Source: Unio delphinus (lineage: Eukaryota; Mollusca; Bivalvia; Unionida; Unionidae). Taken from it: a stretch of DNA of 64,000 nt. Position 1 is the stretch's first letter. Each line of letters opens with the position of its first letter. The stretch spans positions 1,230,501 to 1,294,500 of the forward strand of contig JAQISU010000025.1 in the NCBI GenBank assembly GCA_029339505.1, given 5' to 3'. The notes under the pieces were generated by a model. It saw only the letters and a list, made by a program, of their open reading frames with translations. It did no database searches and was not told where the DNA came from. Of the stretch, positions 49,213 to 62,283 are shown piece after piece. Made by a program: the position numbers and the translations under genes.

Positions 49213-49677
49213 GGTATCACGGTACCAATTGTTTTTCCATAGACCTCAATGCTAATATTTGGAGAGATAACTATATTTTCTATCCTAATTTAGCATGCAT
49301 CTCACACACTGTTATAGAGAACAATGTTAGATTGTCAATTTGATGATGACAAAACCAGGTACTCCATTGCATTTAAGAGAGATAACTCTGCTGGAAGTAG
49401 ACAGGGGTATGAGTTATCTAGTCACAACATACTTATTTTCAGTCATGTCTATGACATTTTCAAAAAATCATAAAAAAATACAAAATATGATCTATATAGG
49501 AATTAACATAAATTCACATGTTGCCAAGAGGCTAAACTACTTTTTAAGCCTAACAGAAAGTACAACTCTTACATAATCCACCAATCATAGCTTGTGTTGT
49601 TGTTAATCTCTGAATGGTATGGACCCTACACCATAAGCTCCTCCCACCTGCACTTGCGCAATTGGTACCGTTATACC
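49213..49677 (+). repeat. Right terminal direct repeat of the composite element
   Basis: Same sequence and orientation as 46335-46798, apart from a one-base difference in an A run. It is followed by AGTA and the resumed unit-2 sequence. Confidence 0.95.
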
Positions 49678-49710
49678 AGTAGGCCTGTCTGTCCGGTTAT
49701 ACAATTATTC

Positions 49711-50030
49711 ACCGCTCCGGTGGCCTAGTGGTTAGAGCATCCGTCGATGGAGCGGGAGGTCGTGCATTCGATCCTAGGCCGAGTCATACCAAAGAGTTAC
49801 AAAAATGGTACTTACAGCTGCATCCCTTGGCACTCAGCATTAAGAGGTTAGTGTTAGGACTGGTCGGCCTGGTTTCAGGATAATGTAACTGGGTGGGACA
49901 TCATGCTACGTGTCTGCGGCATGATGACCCAGTGCTAGACATCACTATAAATTGCCTCACTGCAGACATCGTAGCGATATGACTGAAAAAATGTTAAAGC
50001 TACGTTAAAAATCCTAATTAAACAGAAAAC
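49711..50030 (+). mobile_element. SINE-A in unit 2
   Basis: Same inherited insertion, directly after the composite element's target site. Confidence 0.92.
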
Positions 50031-51220
50031 ATATTCAGAGCACAATTCGTACAAATTTTCAAATATTTCAAACATAAATTGTCTCTTGGTTTTGAAGTTT
50101 TAGATTCGAACGTGTATCACAAAGTGTCAGGGATAAAAGATCGCCCCTATTAAAGAAAATGCGGCGTTCTAATTTTGTATAGAAAAAAAGAAGTTTCTAT
50201 TATAGCCTGGAGGCCTATATTTTTTTAAATAAAGTGATTTGATTTGATGCTGCTAAATTTCAAATGAAAATAGGAAAAGCATAACTTACAAATTGCTTTC
50301 CAACAGGACACAGTTGCAGGCAAATTAAACCTGTCGCCTAGGCAAACACTAAGTTTCTGGCCGTTTTATTTTTTTCTTTAATGATAGTGACAAAGATAAT
50401 ACCAGTGAAAAGATTTCTCTTTTCTGCTTAGTGTAAGATCTTTTTTAAATTTGAAAGAAGTTTAATTAGGAAATAAACTAGTATAAGTGAGTACATAAAC
50501 GTTATTATATTTACTAAATTAACAATTAGTATTTATGCATTTTTCAAGGAAGAAAGAGTACACAAATATCAATTGCTATTAAAGTATATTGGATCGAAAA
50601 TTTATTTAAAAAAACAGTAAATTTTCTCTGCCAATTCCATATAAATATTTTATCTTTTATTTCTTCAGAATATGTTTTGCCTCGATCGATCGAGAGATTT
50701 AAATATGAAAAATGAATTTCTGTGTAGAACCGGTTAATAGGTTTAAATGAGGTGATATTGGTATGATTCGTTGCTTTAGTGACAGATTACCACGATATAA
50801 CATCATATGTGTGTAAATTTGTACTATCAACATAATAATGTCAACAAATTCAATGGGTAACTCCTGTATCACTTCCACAGACTTTGGGCACATCTTCTTA
50901 TACACGAATGAATGTGATTTAGTACGATCTGTGACAAGAGACTCAAATCTAAAAACAGATACATTCATTTACATGTTTCCATCTGACGACAAGTTCCCTC
51001 CCTTCATGTAACACTATGAGTAGGCTCCCTTCCTTAAACAGTGACGCGCACTTCCGATTTGTCAAAGAAGAATGTTAAATTTTCAAGGAAATTTCTATAT
51101 TCGTTGTATATGTTGGCAGTTGCTGCTAAAGCATGAATTTTGTGTCAGTTTCATAAATGTATATCATGGAGATTCCACTAGAGTTTAGGGATATATATGT
51201 TAAGATTGAATATTGTATTC

Positions 51221-51520
51221 GGCTGGGAGTTGTGGCGTGCTCCTGTAATCCAGCTACTTGGAGGCCGGGGTCGTTGGACGGTTTGAGGGCGGGGGCTCTG
51301 CTCCTCGGTGCTCTATGTAGATCGGGTGTCCGCGCTAAGCTCGGCATCAATATGGGCCCCTCGGGGGAGCCTAGGGGGTCCAGGTTGTCTAAGGAGGTAC
51401 GTACTGGCCCAGGGTGGAAACACAGCAGGCAAAAGTCCCCGTGTCGAGCAGTAGTGGGATCGCGCCTGTGAATAGGCATCGTTGGGTAGCCCGTCCAATA
51501 TAGTCGGACACGATCCTTTT
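51221..51520 (+). ncRNA. 7SL (SRP) RNA gene, unit 3
   Basis: Complete gene with a T-run from 51517. One substitution in a normally conserved stretch (AAGGAGGTACG instead of AAGGAGGGACG) lies in the S domain beside helix 6. Otherwise it is like unit 1 and probably functional. Confidence 0.93.
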
Positions 51521-51817
51521 TTTTTTTTTAAATCTTATTTATTTGCTATAAAATTATTCTTTCTTTCCATCTATTGAGGCAATTTCTTTTACTTTCTTTC
51601 TAATTATAACCCATTTATTTTCCAACGTCGGGCAATCATGTAGCGACTCGTGTTATAATTAACAGCATGAAATGACATAACATGACCAGAATAAAAAGCG
51701 AAATGCATCAGTATAAGTTTATTTTCATGAATCTTTTCACTTCAAAGCTACTCGTTTTTTTCATCTTCTGAACATTTTTAATTGCTTTACACCTTTTGAA
51801 GAGTCTGGATAGGTAAA

Positions 51818-51866
<49 letters not shown>

Positions 51867-54820
51867 TTCTTCTTCTATTATTATTAATAATAGTAGTATT
51901 GCACTGAATAGTTGGTATCATTAAAGTAATTTTGAAAGGAAATTTCTGATTACTTAATTCGTAGATTAAAGCAATAATTTGAACAGGAAGGCATTTGTGA
52001 ATCAGTCAGAGTACAACATTGCATGATGGATAAAAAAATTACAGACTGCATAAAATATAATAAATTTAATGTTGTAAATGTATTTTTTAATATTTATTTT
52101 GAAATTTTATTCTATGTAAAATTTGGACCCTCTCGGGTCATGGAAATTAGGAAGATAATGAAATGATACTGGCGATTGCCATTTCTAAAATACATACGTA
52201 TGCACTTTCTTTTAGGTATAGTGCAACTGCAACTAACAGATCCCGATGTTCCATCATATAATGCGCTGGCAGATTCGGATCTATGTTCTTTGTTCTTCTG
52301 ATCACTTCTGACAAATTGCTTGGACCTAGATCTGAGGGCGCATTATGTATACATTCTACATAAACTGGGATTTGGTGGAATTTAAGTATTATCATATCAT
52401 CTATATGAGGGAATATATTCCGTTTTGTCGGATATCTTTGAGGGACTAATTCACTTGAGGAGAATAAGGGAATGTCTGTTTTAAAAGTTATTCCCTTAAT
52501 TTTGACAAGTACCTTTGTTAAATGTATTATACGACAACCCCCACCCTACTCTCTCATTGCTTCTCTCCAATGGTAATTTTCTTGTCTGTTTTGTTGTTGT
52601 TGTTAGTTTGTTAAAATCAACATGAAATTAATATTAGTAATCCAAACATATCCACACATATGTTCAATTCATTCTTTGAATTTGTAACTGTAAAAATATC
52701 TGTTACTGATATAGTTTGTGGGATGATACCTTGACCCGTAACTACTCATCTACGGGGTTTATTAAATATGAAAACATAATACACTTATTATTGTAATAAT
52801 ATATACCAAAACATAGATGGAGGCAACTGAAAACAACACAGATGATCTTACTTTCAGGAGATTTGCATTATAGAATGATACCCTAGCCAGTTCGTTTGTA
52901 CCATAATCACATATTGATCAAGATATGTTTTTTTTCTTCAGTTTATCTAATACGTCTCATTGCATCTTGTTGATCTCTTCCTGAAAGTATTTCAGAAAAG
53001 TTTTTTGTTGTACAAAATGATTTACGTGTTTCCAATATCCAACAACCTATGAGCAGCCCCTTCAGAGGTTGTGAGGGACTATAGACACGTTGAAATTGTG
53101 AGGACCCAAGGCTCTGGTAACATTGCAGCTTGTAAATTAATCGAATGTACAAATAAGCCCATATCATTGACTATATACAGAATTAAATGACAACAAAGTG
53201 CACATTGAAGTATATTTTTATATTATAATAAATTCAAAGAGATGATGCTTAGTGGTTGAGTCCAGGGTCATGTCGCCTTCCTTGACCTCCCACCCTGATT
53301 AGGCCAGTCTATGAGTCTTCTTCTTTGAGGAAAAAACATCCTATGTTTTATATTACAAATCTATAAATATGTTGGATAAACAATGTGTCTTTTAAAATTT
53401 CTGTATGGTCGTTTGACTAACAATGCACCCACCGGAAAAAAAACCCGGCTCAATTGTCGAGGCGATGAAACTTTGTGTTGCTGAGTGCTATGGTAGAGGA
53501 ACCTTTGTGTGTTGATCCATTTTGATTAGTGCTATGTTGTTGTTGTTGGTGGGATTTGTGTGCTGATAGACCTTGGTAAGTTCTGTGGGTTTGTGGGACT
53601 TGGTTTCATGTTATCTCTTGGTAAGGTCTGTGGTGAGTGCTGAAGATGGCGTGAAGAGGGAACTATTGTGTGCTCATAACTCTTGGCGAGTGATGTAGGT
53701 ATAAGTGTGTGGGTGTGGTAAGGGTTGACGTGAGCTTTGTGTCGTGATAGATCTAGGTGATTCAGAATTCAGCTTTGTGCTTAGACCTTTTCTGCCTACA
53801 GCACCAGGATCGAAGAGTCTGTTAATATAACTAAAATTTGAACAGTATGTGTAGATACAAACAATCAGACAACAATCACAATTTTGTTTTTCTATTTTCG
53901 TCACTGTCACAATTTTGTATCTCCATTTTCGCCGCAATCGAATTGATGTAGAATTTGAGCATAATGGCAGTTTTATACTCGAAACGTTTCATAACTACGA
54001 TCTCTGATTTTGCAAAGTGCATTTGCTTTTAGAAATCTGACAGCATACAATTTAAACATTGTTACCTGACTTGTTTTAAGTCCAAAGCCAAAATAATTGT
54101 GGCTGTCGTACTGAAGTTAGCACGATATCTCTTGAATGCTTTTTTCTTCAAATTCATTAAGCTTCGGTCCTGTTGTGATTTTCACAGGTCGTTTTATATA
54201 GATGATGTCACTGCTGAAAAGGTTGTTGGACATTTGAAATAACGTGAACGATTTTGTAGAAGGAAACCCTATTCTGTTATATTTTGGGAAAGTGCTAAAG
54301 CATAATCAGTTCACAAATGTCTGAAAAGACCGATAATTTAATCACGTCCAGAAATACGCTAGGTAGTAGACAAGAGCATGGGAAAAGCAATAATGTATTG
54401 CAACGGACGTCGGCTCAAATTGTTGAAGTGGTTGATCACCTGTTTAGTGTAAAGAAAGTCCGGGTTAGAGTCCTGGCCTGCTTGTGCATATTTTCCTGTT
54501 AAATTTGGTGTTGTTTATAGGATTCCACATCACTTGGCTCGAAAGGGTCAGGGAGGTGAGGTTAAGTGGACGTTTGAAGTTGAGTCAAAGGGATGTATGT
54601 ATACGACTCTTAACACCATTCAGATATGCTTTTCAACCTAAATTGTATCACGCTTTTGCCGACTTGTTGCTAAACGAAGAAAGAACAAATGCTAATTATG
54701 TTATGCTTGAAATAATATATTTTTTTAACAAGAAAATTAAACGTACGGAAAAGTATTGAAACATTGAAAGTAGATGAAAATGTGGAAATATAGAGGAATA
54801 GATGTCATTGGATGAACGAT

Positions 54821-54912
<92 letters not shown>

Positions 54913-55819
54913 GGTAACCATTATTAAAAGAGTAAAATGCTTACATATTACTTATCTGATTTGATCAATCTTAAGATGAGCTTCTTTGTTACAAGTTTTT
55001 ATGATATACAGTTTGAAAGGTGTTAAAGAGATTCAACACATGTCTGGATCATATTCTTATTTTGAGGTCCTTAACATCGAACAGCTGCGTTCAATGGAGT
55101 CCATATCAAGACTCATCAAATCGCCGTTACATTTGTAACGCATTTGGCTAACGATATTGTACCGAGGAGTCGCGGAATAATTATCAAGTAAACAAAACCG
55201 ATGAGAATTGTCATTTCTAAGTTTGAATATGACCATTGTGATAACGATAAATGTCATTATGCACGAGCTCCTGTCACAACAGTAAACATCTTGCAAATTA
55301 ATGTTTGGAATAGGCACACAATGAGTCGTCCTACCTGCTTTACTGTTTTGATGTATGTCTCTCTGTCTCTGTCTTTGTCATGATTCATTAACTAGCTAGT
55401 CTTTTATATTTTGAATCTTCTTATGTCTGAAAGTTGATCATGCATACAAAATGTGATACTATAATATTTCCTCTTCATTAATTAAGGTTTAATATAGATT
55501 TAAAATTGTAAATACCGAAAATGTGACAAGGGAAAGAACACCTACTTTAAGTGTCATTTTACTGGCAGAGTTACTTTTCTTTATGTTCTGGCACGTTGTT
55601 TTCCTTCCTCGATTAATGTGTGCAAGGTCCTCTTGGTTGACACTGTCGCCTCATGCAGGACTCACAGTACTAATCCACTCCTACACTAAAGCTATGCAAA
55701 CACCATGATATTAAAAGTTGAAAAACTTTAAATTTCTGAGTTGGTCTGCCTATCTTTCTATGCATATATCCACCCACGCAATGGCCAGTAGGCCTGTCTG
55801 TCCGGTTATACAATTATTC

Positions 55820-56129
55820 ACGGCTCCGGTGGCCTAGTGGTTAGAGCATCCGTCGATGGAGCGGGAGGTCGTGCATTCGATCCTAGGCCGAGTCATACCA
55901 AAGAGTTACAAAAATGGTACTTACAGCTGCATCCCTTGGCACTCAGCATTAAGAGGTTAGTGTTAGGACTGGTCGGCCTGGTTTCAGGATAATGTAACTG
56001 GGTGGGACATCATGCTACGTGTCTGCGGCATGATGACCCAGTGCTAGACATCACTATAAATTGCCTCACTGCAGACATCGTAGCGATATGACTGAAAAAA
56101 TGTTAAAGCTACGTTAAAAATCCTAATTA
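55820..56129 (+). mobile_element. SINE-A in unit 3
   Basis: Same inherited insertion; the head reads CGGCTCCGG instead of CCGCTCCGG. Confidence 0.92.
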
Positions 56130-57327
56130 AACAGAAAACATATTCAGAGCACAATTCGTACAAATTTTCAAATATTTCAAACATAAATTGTCTCTTGGTT
56201 TTGAAGTTTTAGATTCGAACGTGTATCACAAAGTGTCAGGGATAAAAGATCGCCCCTATTAAAGAAAATGCGGCGTTCTAATTTTGTATAGAAAAAAGAA
56301 GTTTCTATTATAGCCTGGAGGCCTATATTTTTTAAATAAAGTGATTTGATTTGATGCTGCTAAATTTCAAATGAAAATAGGAAAAGCATAACTTACAAAT
56401 TGCTTTCCAACAGGACACAGTTGCAGGCAAATTAAACCTGTCGCCTAGGCAAACACTAAGTTTCTGGCCGTTTTATTTTTTTCTTTAATGATAGTGACAA
56501 AGATAATACCAGTGAAAAGATTTCTCTTTTCTGCTTAGTGTAAGATCTTTTTTAAATTTGAAAGAAGTATAATTAGGAAATAAACTAGTATAAGTGAGTA
56601 CATAAACGTTATTATATTTACTAAATTAACAATTAGTATTTATGCATTTTTCAAGGAAGAAAGAGTACACAAATATCAATTGCTATTAAAGTATATTGGA
56701 TCGAAAATTTATTTAAAAAAACAGTAAATTTTCTCTGCCAATTCCATATAAATATTTTATCTTTTATTTCTTCAGAATATGTTTTGCCTCGATCGATCGA
56801 GAGATTTAAATATGAAAAATGAATTTCTGTGTAGAACCGGTTAATAGGTTTAAATGAGGTGATATTGGTATGATTCGTTGCTTTAGTGACAGATTACCAC
56901 GATATAACATCATATGTGTGTAAATTTGTACTATCAACATAATAATGTCAACAAATTCAATGGGTAACTCCTGTACCACTTCCACAGACTTTGGGCACAT
57001 CTTCTTATACACGAATGAATGTGATTTAGTACGATCTGTGACAAGAGACTCAAATCTAAAAACAGATACATTCATTTACATGTTTCCATCTGACGACAAG
57101 TTCCCTCCCTTCATGTAACACTATGAGTAGGCTCCCTTCCTTAAACAGTGACGCGCACTTCCGATTTGTCAAAGAAGAATGTTAAATTTTCAAGGAAATT
57201 TCTATATTCGTTGTATATGTTGGCAGTTGCTGCTAAAGCATGAATTTTGTGTCAGTTTCATAAATGTATATCATGGAGATTCCACTAGAGTTTAGGGATA
57301 TATATGTTAAGATTGAATATTGTATTC

Positions 57328-57627
57328 GGCTGGGAGTTGTGGCGTGCTCCTGTAATCCAGCTACTTGAAGGCCGGGGTCGTTGGACGGTTTGAGGGCGGG
57401 GGCTCTGCTCCTCGGTGCTCTATGTAGATCGGGTGTCCGCGCTAAGCTCGGCATCAATATGGGCCCCTCGGGGGAGCCTAGGGGGTCCAGGTTGTCTAAG
57501 GAGGGACGTACTGGCCCAGGGTGGAAACACAGCAGGCAAAAGTCCCCGTGTCGAGCAGTAGTGGGATCGCGCCTGTGAATAGGCATCGTTGGGTAGCCCG
57601 TCCAATATAGTCGGACACGATCCTTTT
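57328..57627 (+). ncRNA. 7SL (SRP) RNA gene, unit 4
   Basis: Complete gene with a T-run from 57624. One change in the Alu domain, CTACTTGAAGG instead of CTACTTGGAGG, may weaken a base pair. Otherwise it is like unit 1. Confidence 0.93.
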
Positions 57628-57962
57628 TTTTTTTTTTAAATCTTATTTATTTGCTATAAAATTATTCTTTCTTTCCATCTATTTAGGCAATTTCTTTTAC
57701 TTTCTTTCTAATTATAACCCATTTATTTTCCAACGTCGGGCAATCATGTAGCGACTCGTGATATAATTAACAGCATGAAATGACATAACATGACCAGAAT
57801 AAATAGCGAAATGCATTAGTATAAGTTTATTTTCATGAATCTTTTCACTTCAAAGCTACTCGTTTTTTTCATCTTCTGAACATTTTTAATTGCTTTACAC
57901 CTTTTGAAGAGTCTGGATAGGTAAAACTACTACTACTACTACTGCTACTACTACTACTACTC

Positions 57963-57994
<32 letters not shown>

Positions 57995-59096
57995 TTTCTT
58001 CTTCTTCTTCTTAATAGTAGTATTGCACTGAGTGGTTGGTATCATTAAAGTAATTTTGAAACGAAATTTCTGATTACTTAATTCGTAGATTAAAGCAATA
58101 ATTTGAACAGGAAGGCATTTGTGAATCAGTCAGAGTACAACATTGCATGATGGATAACAAAATTACAGACTGCATAAAATATAATAAATTTAATGTTGTA
58201 AATGTATTTTTTAATATTTATTTTGAAATTTTATTCTATGTAAAATTTGGACCCTCTCGGGTCATGGAAATTAGGAAGATAATGAAATGATACTGGCGAT
58301 TGCCATTTCTGAAATACATACGTATTCACTTTCTTTTAGGTATAGTGCAACTGCAACTAACAGATCCCGATGTTCCATCATATAATGCGTTGGCAGATTC
58401 GGATTTATGTTCTTTATTCTTCTGATCACTTCTGACAAATTGCTTGGACCCAGATCTGAGGGCGCATTATGTATACATTCTACATAAACTGGGATTTGGT
58501 GGAATTTAGGTATTATCATATCATCTATATGAGGGAATATATTCCGTTTTGTCGGATATCTTTGAAGGACTAATTCACTTGAGGAGAATAAGGGAAAATC
58601 TGTTTTAAAAGTTATTCCCTTAATTTTGACAAGTACCTTTATTAAATGTATTATACGACAACCCCCACCCTACTCTCTCATTGCTTCTCTCCAATGGTAA
58701 TTTTCTTGTCTGTTTTGTTGTTGTTGTTAGTTTGTTAAAATCAACATGAAATTAATATTAGTAATCGAAACATATCCACACATATGTTCAATTTATTCTT
58801 TGAATTTGTAACTATAAAAATTTCTGTTACTGATATAGTTTGTGGGTTGATACCTTAACCCGTAACTACTCATCTACGGGGATTATTAAATATGAAACTA
58901 TAATACACTTATTATTGTAATAATATATACCAAAGCATAGACGGAGGCAACTGAAAGCAACACAGATGATCTTATTTTCAGGAGATTTGCATTATAGAAT
59001 GATACCCTAGCCAGTTCGTTTGTACCAGAATCACATATTGATTAAGATATGTGTTTTTTTCAGTTTATCTAATACGTCTCATTGCATCTTGTTGAT

Positions 59097-59222
59097 CTGA
59101 GCCGACATTCGTTGCAATACATTAATGCTTTTCCCACGGTCCTATATATTACCTAGCTTTTTCAGGGTGTGATTGATTTTTCAATCTTTTCATCCCATTT
59201 CGATCCGATTACGCTTGATCAC
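59097..59222 (-). repeat. Inverted insertion of the tRNA-like repeat's flank
   Basis: Units 0-3 read GTTGATCTCTTCCTGAAAG here; unit 4 has about 126 extra bases between TTGATC copies. On the minus strand these read GGGAAAAGCATTAATGTATT and CAACGAATGTCGGCTC, a diverged copy of the sequence just upstream of the tRNA-like repeat in every unit. Confidence 0.7.
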
Positions 59223-60976
59223 TTCCTCAAAGTATTTCAGAAAAGTTTTTTCTTGTACAAAATAATTTACGTGTTTCCAATATCCAACAACCTATGAGCA
59301 GCTCCTTCAGAGGTTGTGAGGTACTATAGACACGTTGAAATTAAATGACAACAAAGTGCACATTTAGTCTAATATTATAATAAATAAAAAGAGATGATGC
59401 TTAGTGGTTGAGTCCAGGGTCATGTCGCCTTCTTTAAACTCCCACCCTGATTAGGCCAGTCTATTAGTCTTCTTCTTTGAGGAAAAAATATCCTATGTTT
59501 TATATTACAAATCTATGGATATGTTGGATAAACAATGCTTCTTCTTAAATTTCTGTATGGTCTTTTGACTAAGAATGCACCCACTGAAAAAAATCCGGCT
59601 CAATTGTCGAGGCGATGAAACTTTGTGTTGCTGAGTGCTATTGTAGAGGAACCTTTGTGTGTTGATCCATTTTGATAAGTGCTATGTTGTTGTTGTTGGT
59701 GGGATTTGTGTGCTGATAGACCTAGGTAAGTTCTGTTGGTTTGTGGGACTTGGTTTCATGTTATCTCTTGGTAAGGTCTGTGGTGAGTGCTGAAGATGGC
59801 GTGAAGAGGGAACTATTGTGTGCTCATAACTCTTGGCGAGTGATGTAGGTATAACTGTATGGGTGTGGTAGGGGTTGACGTGAACTTTGTGTCATGATAG
59901 ATGTAGGTGATTCAGAATTCAGCTTTTGTGCTTAGACCTTTTCTGTCTACAGCACCAGGATCGAAGAGTCTGCTAATATAACTAAAATTTGAACAGTATG
60001 TGTAGATACAAAGAATCAGACAACAATCATAATTTTGTTTTTCTATTTTCGTCACTGTCACAATTTTGTATCTCCATTTTCGCCGCAATCGAATTGATGT
60101 AGAATTTGAGCATACTGGCAGTTTTATACTCGAAACGTTTCATAACTACGATCTCTGATTTTGCAAAGTGCATTTGCTTTTAGAAATCTGACAGCATACA
60201 ATTTAAACATTGTTACCTGACTTGTTTTAAGTCCAAAGCCAAAATAATTGTGGCTGTCGTACTGAAGTTAGCACGATATCTCTTGAATGCTTTTTTCTTC
60301 AAATTCATTAAGCTTCGGTCCTGTTGTGATTTTCACAGGTCGTTTTATATAGATGATGTCACTGCTGAAAAGGTTGTTGGACATTTGAAATAACGTGAAC
60401 GATTTTGTAGAAGGAAACCCTATTCTGTTATATTTTGGGAAAGTGCTAAAGCATAATCAGTTCACAAATGTCTGAAAAGACCGATAATTTAATCACGTCC
60501 AGAAATACGCTAGGTAGTAGACAAGAGCATGGGAAAAGCAATAATGTATTGCAACGGACGTCGGCTCAAATTGTTGAAGTGGTTGATCACCTGTTTAGTG
60601 TAAAGAAAGTCCGGGTTAGAGTCCTGGCCTGCTTGTGCATATTTTCCTGTTAAATTTGGTGTTGTTTATAGGATTCCACATCACTTGGCTCGAAAGGGTC
60701 AGGGAGGTGAGGTTAAGTGGACGTTTGAAGTTGAGTCAAAGGGATGTATGTATACGACTCTTAACACCATTCAGATATGCTTTTCAACCTAAATTGTATC
60801 ACGCTTTTGCCGACTTGTTGCTAAACGAAGAAAGAACAAATGCTAATTATGTTATGCTTGAAATAATATATTTTTTTAACAAGAAAATTAAACGTACGGA
60901 AAAGTATTGAAACATTGAAAGTAGATGAAAATGTGGAAATATAGAGGAATAGATGTCATTGGATGAACGATTGATT

Positions 60977-61056
<80 letters not shown>

Positions 61057-61964
61057 CGGTAACCATTATTAAAGGAGTAAAATGCTTACATATTACTTAT
61101 CTGATTTGATCAATCTTAAGATGAGCTTCTTTGTTACAAGTTTTTATGATATACAGTTTGAAAGGTGTTAAAGAGATTCAACACATGTCTGGATCATATT
61201 CTTATTTTGAGGTCCTTAACATCGAACAGCTGCGTTCAATGGAGTCCATATCAAGACTCATCAAATCGCCATTACATTTGTAACGCATTTGGCTAACGAT
61301 ATAGTACCAAGGAGTCGCGGAATAATTATCAAGTAAACAAAACCGATGAGAATTGTCATTTCTAAGTTTGAATATGACCATTGTGATAACGATAAATGTC
61401 ATTACGCACGAGCTCCTGTCACAACAGTAAACATCTTGCAAATTAATGTTTGGAATAGGCACACAATGAGTCGTCCTACCTGCTTTACTGTTTTGATGTA
61501 TGTCTCTCTGTCTCTGTCTTTGTCATGATTCATTAACTAGCTAGTCTTTTATATTTTGAATCTTCTTATGTCTGAAAGTTGATCATGCATACAAAATGTG
61601 ATACTATAATATTTCCTCTTCATTAATTAAGGTTTAATATAGATTTAAAATTGTAAATACCGAAAATGTGACAAGGGAAAGAACACCTACTTTAAGTGTC
61701 ATTTTATTGGCAGAGTTACTTTTCTTTATGTTCTGGCACGTTGTTTTTCTTCCTCGATTAATGTGTGCAAGGTCCTCTTGGTTGACGCTGTCACCTCATG
61801 CAGGACTCACAGTACTAATCCACTCCTACACTAAAGCTATGCAAACACCATGATATTAAAAGTTGAAAAACTTTAAATTTCTGAGTTGGTCTGCCTATCT
61901 TTCTATGCATATATCCACCCACGCAATGGCCAGTAGGCCTGTCTGTCCGGTTATACAATTATTC

Positions 61965-62274
61965 ACCGCTCCGGTGGCCTAGTGGTTAGAGCATCCGTCG
62001 ATGGAGCGGGAGGTCGTGCATTCGATCCTAGGCCGAGTCATACCAAAGAGTTACAAAAATGGTACTTACAGCTGCATCCCTTGGCACTCAGCATTAAGAG
62101 GTTAGTGTTAGGACTGGTCGGCCTGGTTTCAGGATAATGTAACTGGGTGGGACATCATGCTACGTGTCTGCGGCATGATGACCCAGTGCTAGACATCACT
62201 ATAAATTGCCTCACTGCAGACATCGTAGCGATATGACTGAAAAAATGTTAAAGCTACGTTAAAAATCCTAATTA
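61965..62274 (+). mobile_element. SINE-A in unit 4
   Basis: Same inherited insertion with intact A and B boxes. Confidence 0.92.
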
Positions 62275-62283
62275 AACAGAAAA

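Larger units (their letters stand above)
46335..49677 (+). mobile_element. Composite 3.34-kb element with long terminal direct repeats
   Basis: Two directly repeated copies (46335-46798 and 49213-49677) of a 464/465-bp sequence, each with inverted ends (GGTATCACGGTACCAATTG / CAATTGGTACCGTTATACC), bound an interior with two recognisable genes. The whole is flanked by AGTA (46331-46334 and 49678-49681). The other units show the empty site GGCCAGTAGGCCTG, so it inserted as one piece. The inner flanks of the two repeats (TATA and TTTA) do not match. The interior has a plus-strand TATA-like ACTATATAAG (about 46844-46853), a two-exon Mutator-like gene, and a convergent His-Cys box gene with its own TATA box. 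The superfamily is uncertain: 4-bp duplications fit several DNA-transposon groups. Confidence 0.85.
50040..56138 (+). repeat. 7SL array unit 3
   Basis: 6099 bp. Contents: 7SL gene (51221-51520), (CTA)n (51819-51866), GT-rich minisatellite (about 53460-53770), (TA)n (54822-54909), SINE-A (55820-56129). It shares several variants with unit 2, for example GTACCGAGGAGTCG and GACAAGAGCATGG, where units 0 and 1 read GTACCAAGG and GACTAGAGC, suggesting exchange or recent common descent. Confidence 0.94.
56139..62283 (+). repeat. 7SL array unit 4, with a diverged middle
   Basis: 6145 bp. The outer parts match the other units closely, but about 57930-60060 carries many more substitutions. It also has a (TTC)n tract after (CTA)n (57927-58011), an insertion at 59097-59222, and a deletion of about 90 bp near 59340 with AATT microhomology. 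7SL lies at 57328-57627, (TA)n at 60983-61054 and SINE-A at 61965-62274. Confidence 0.93.
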
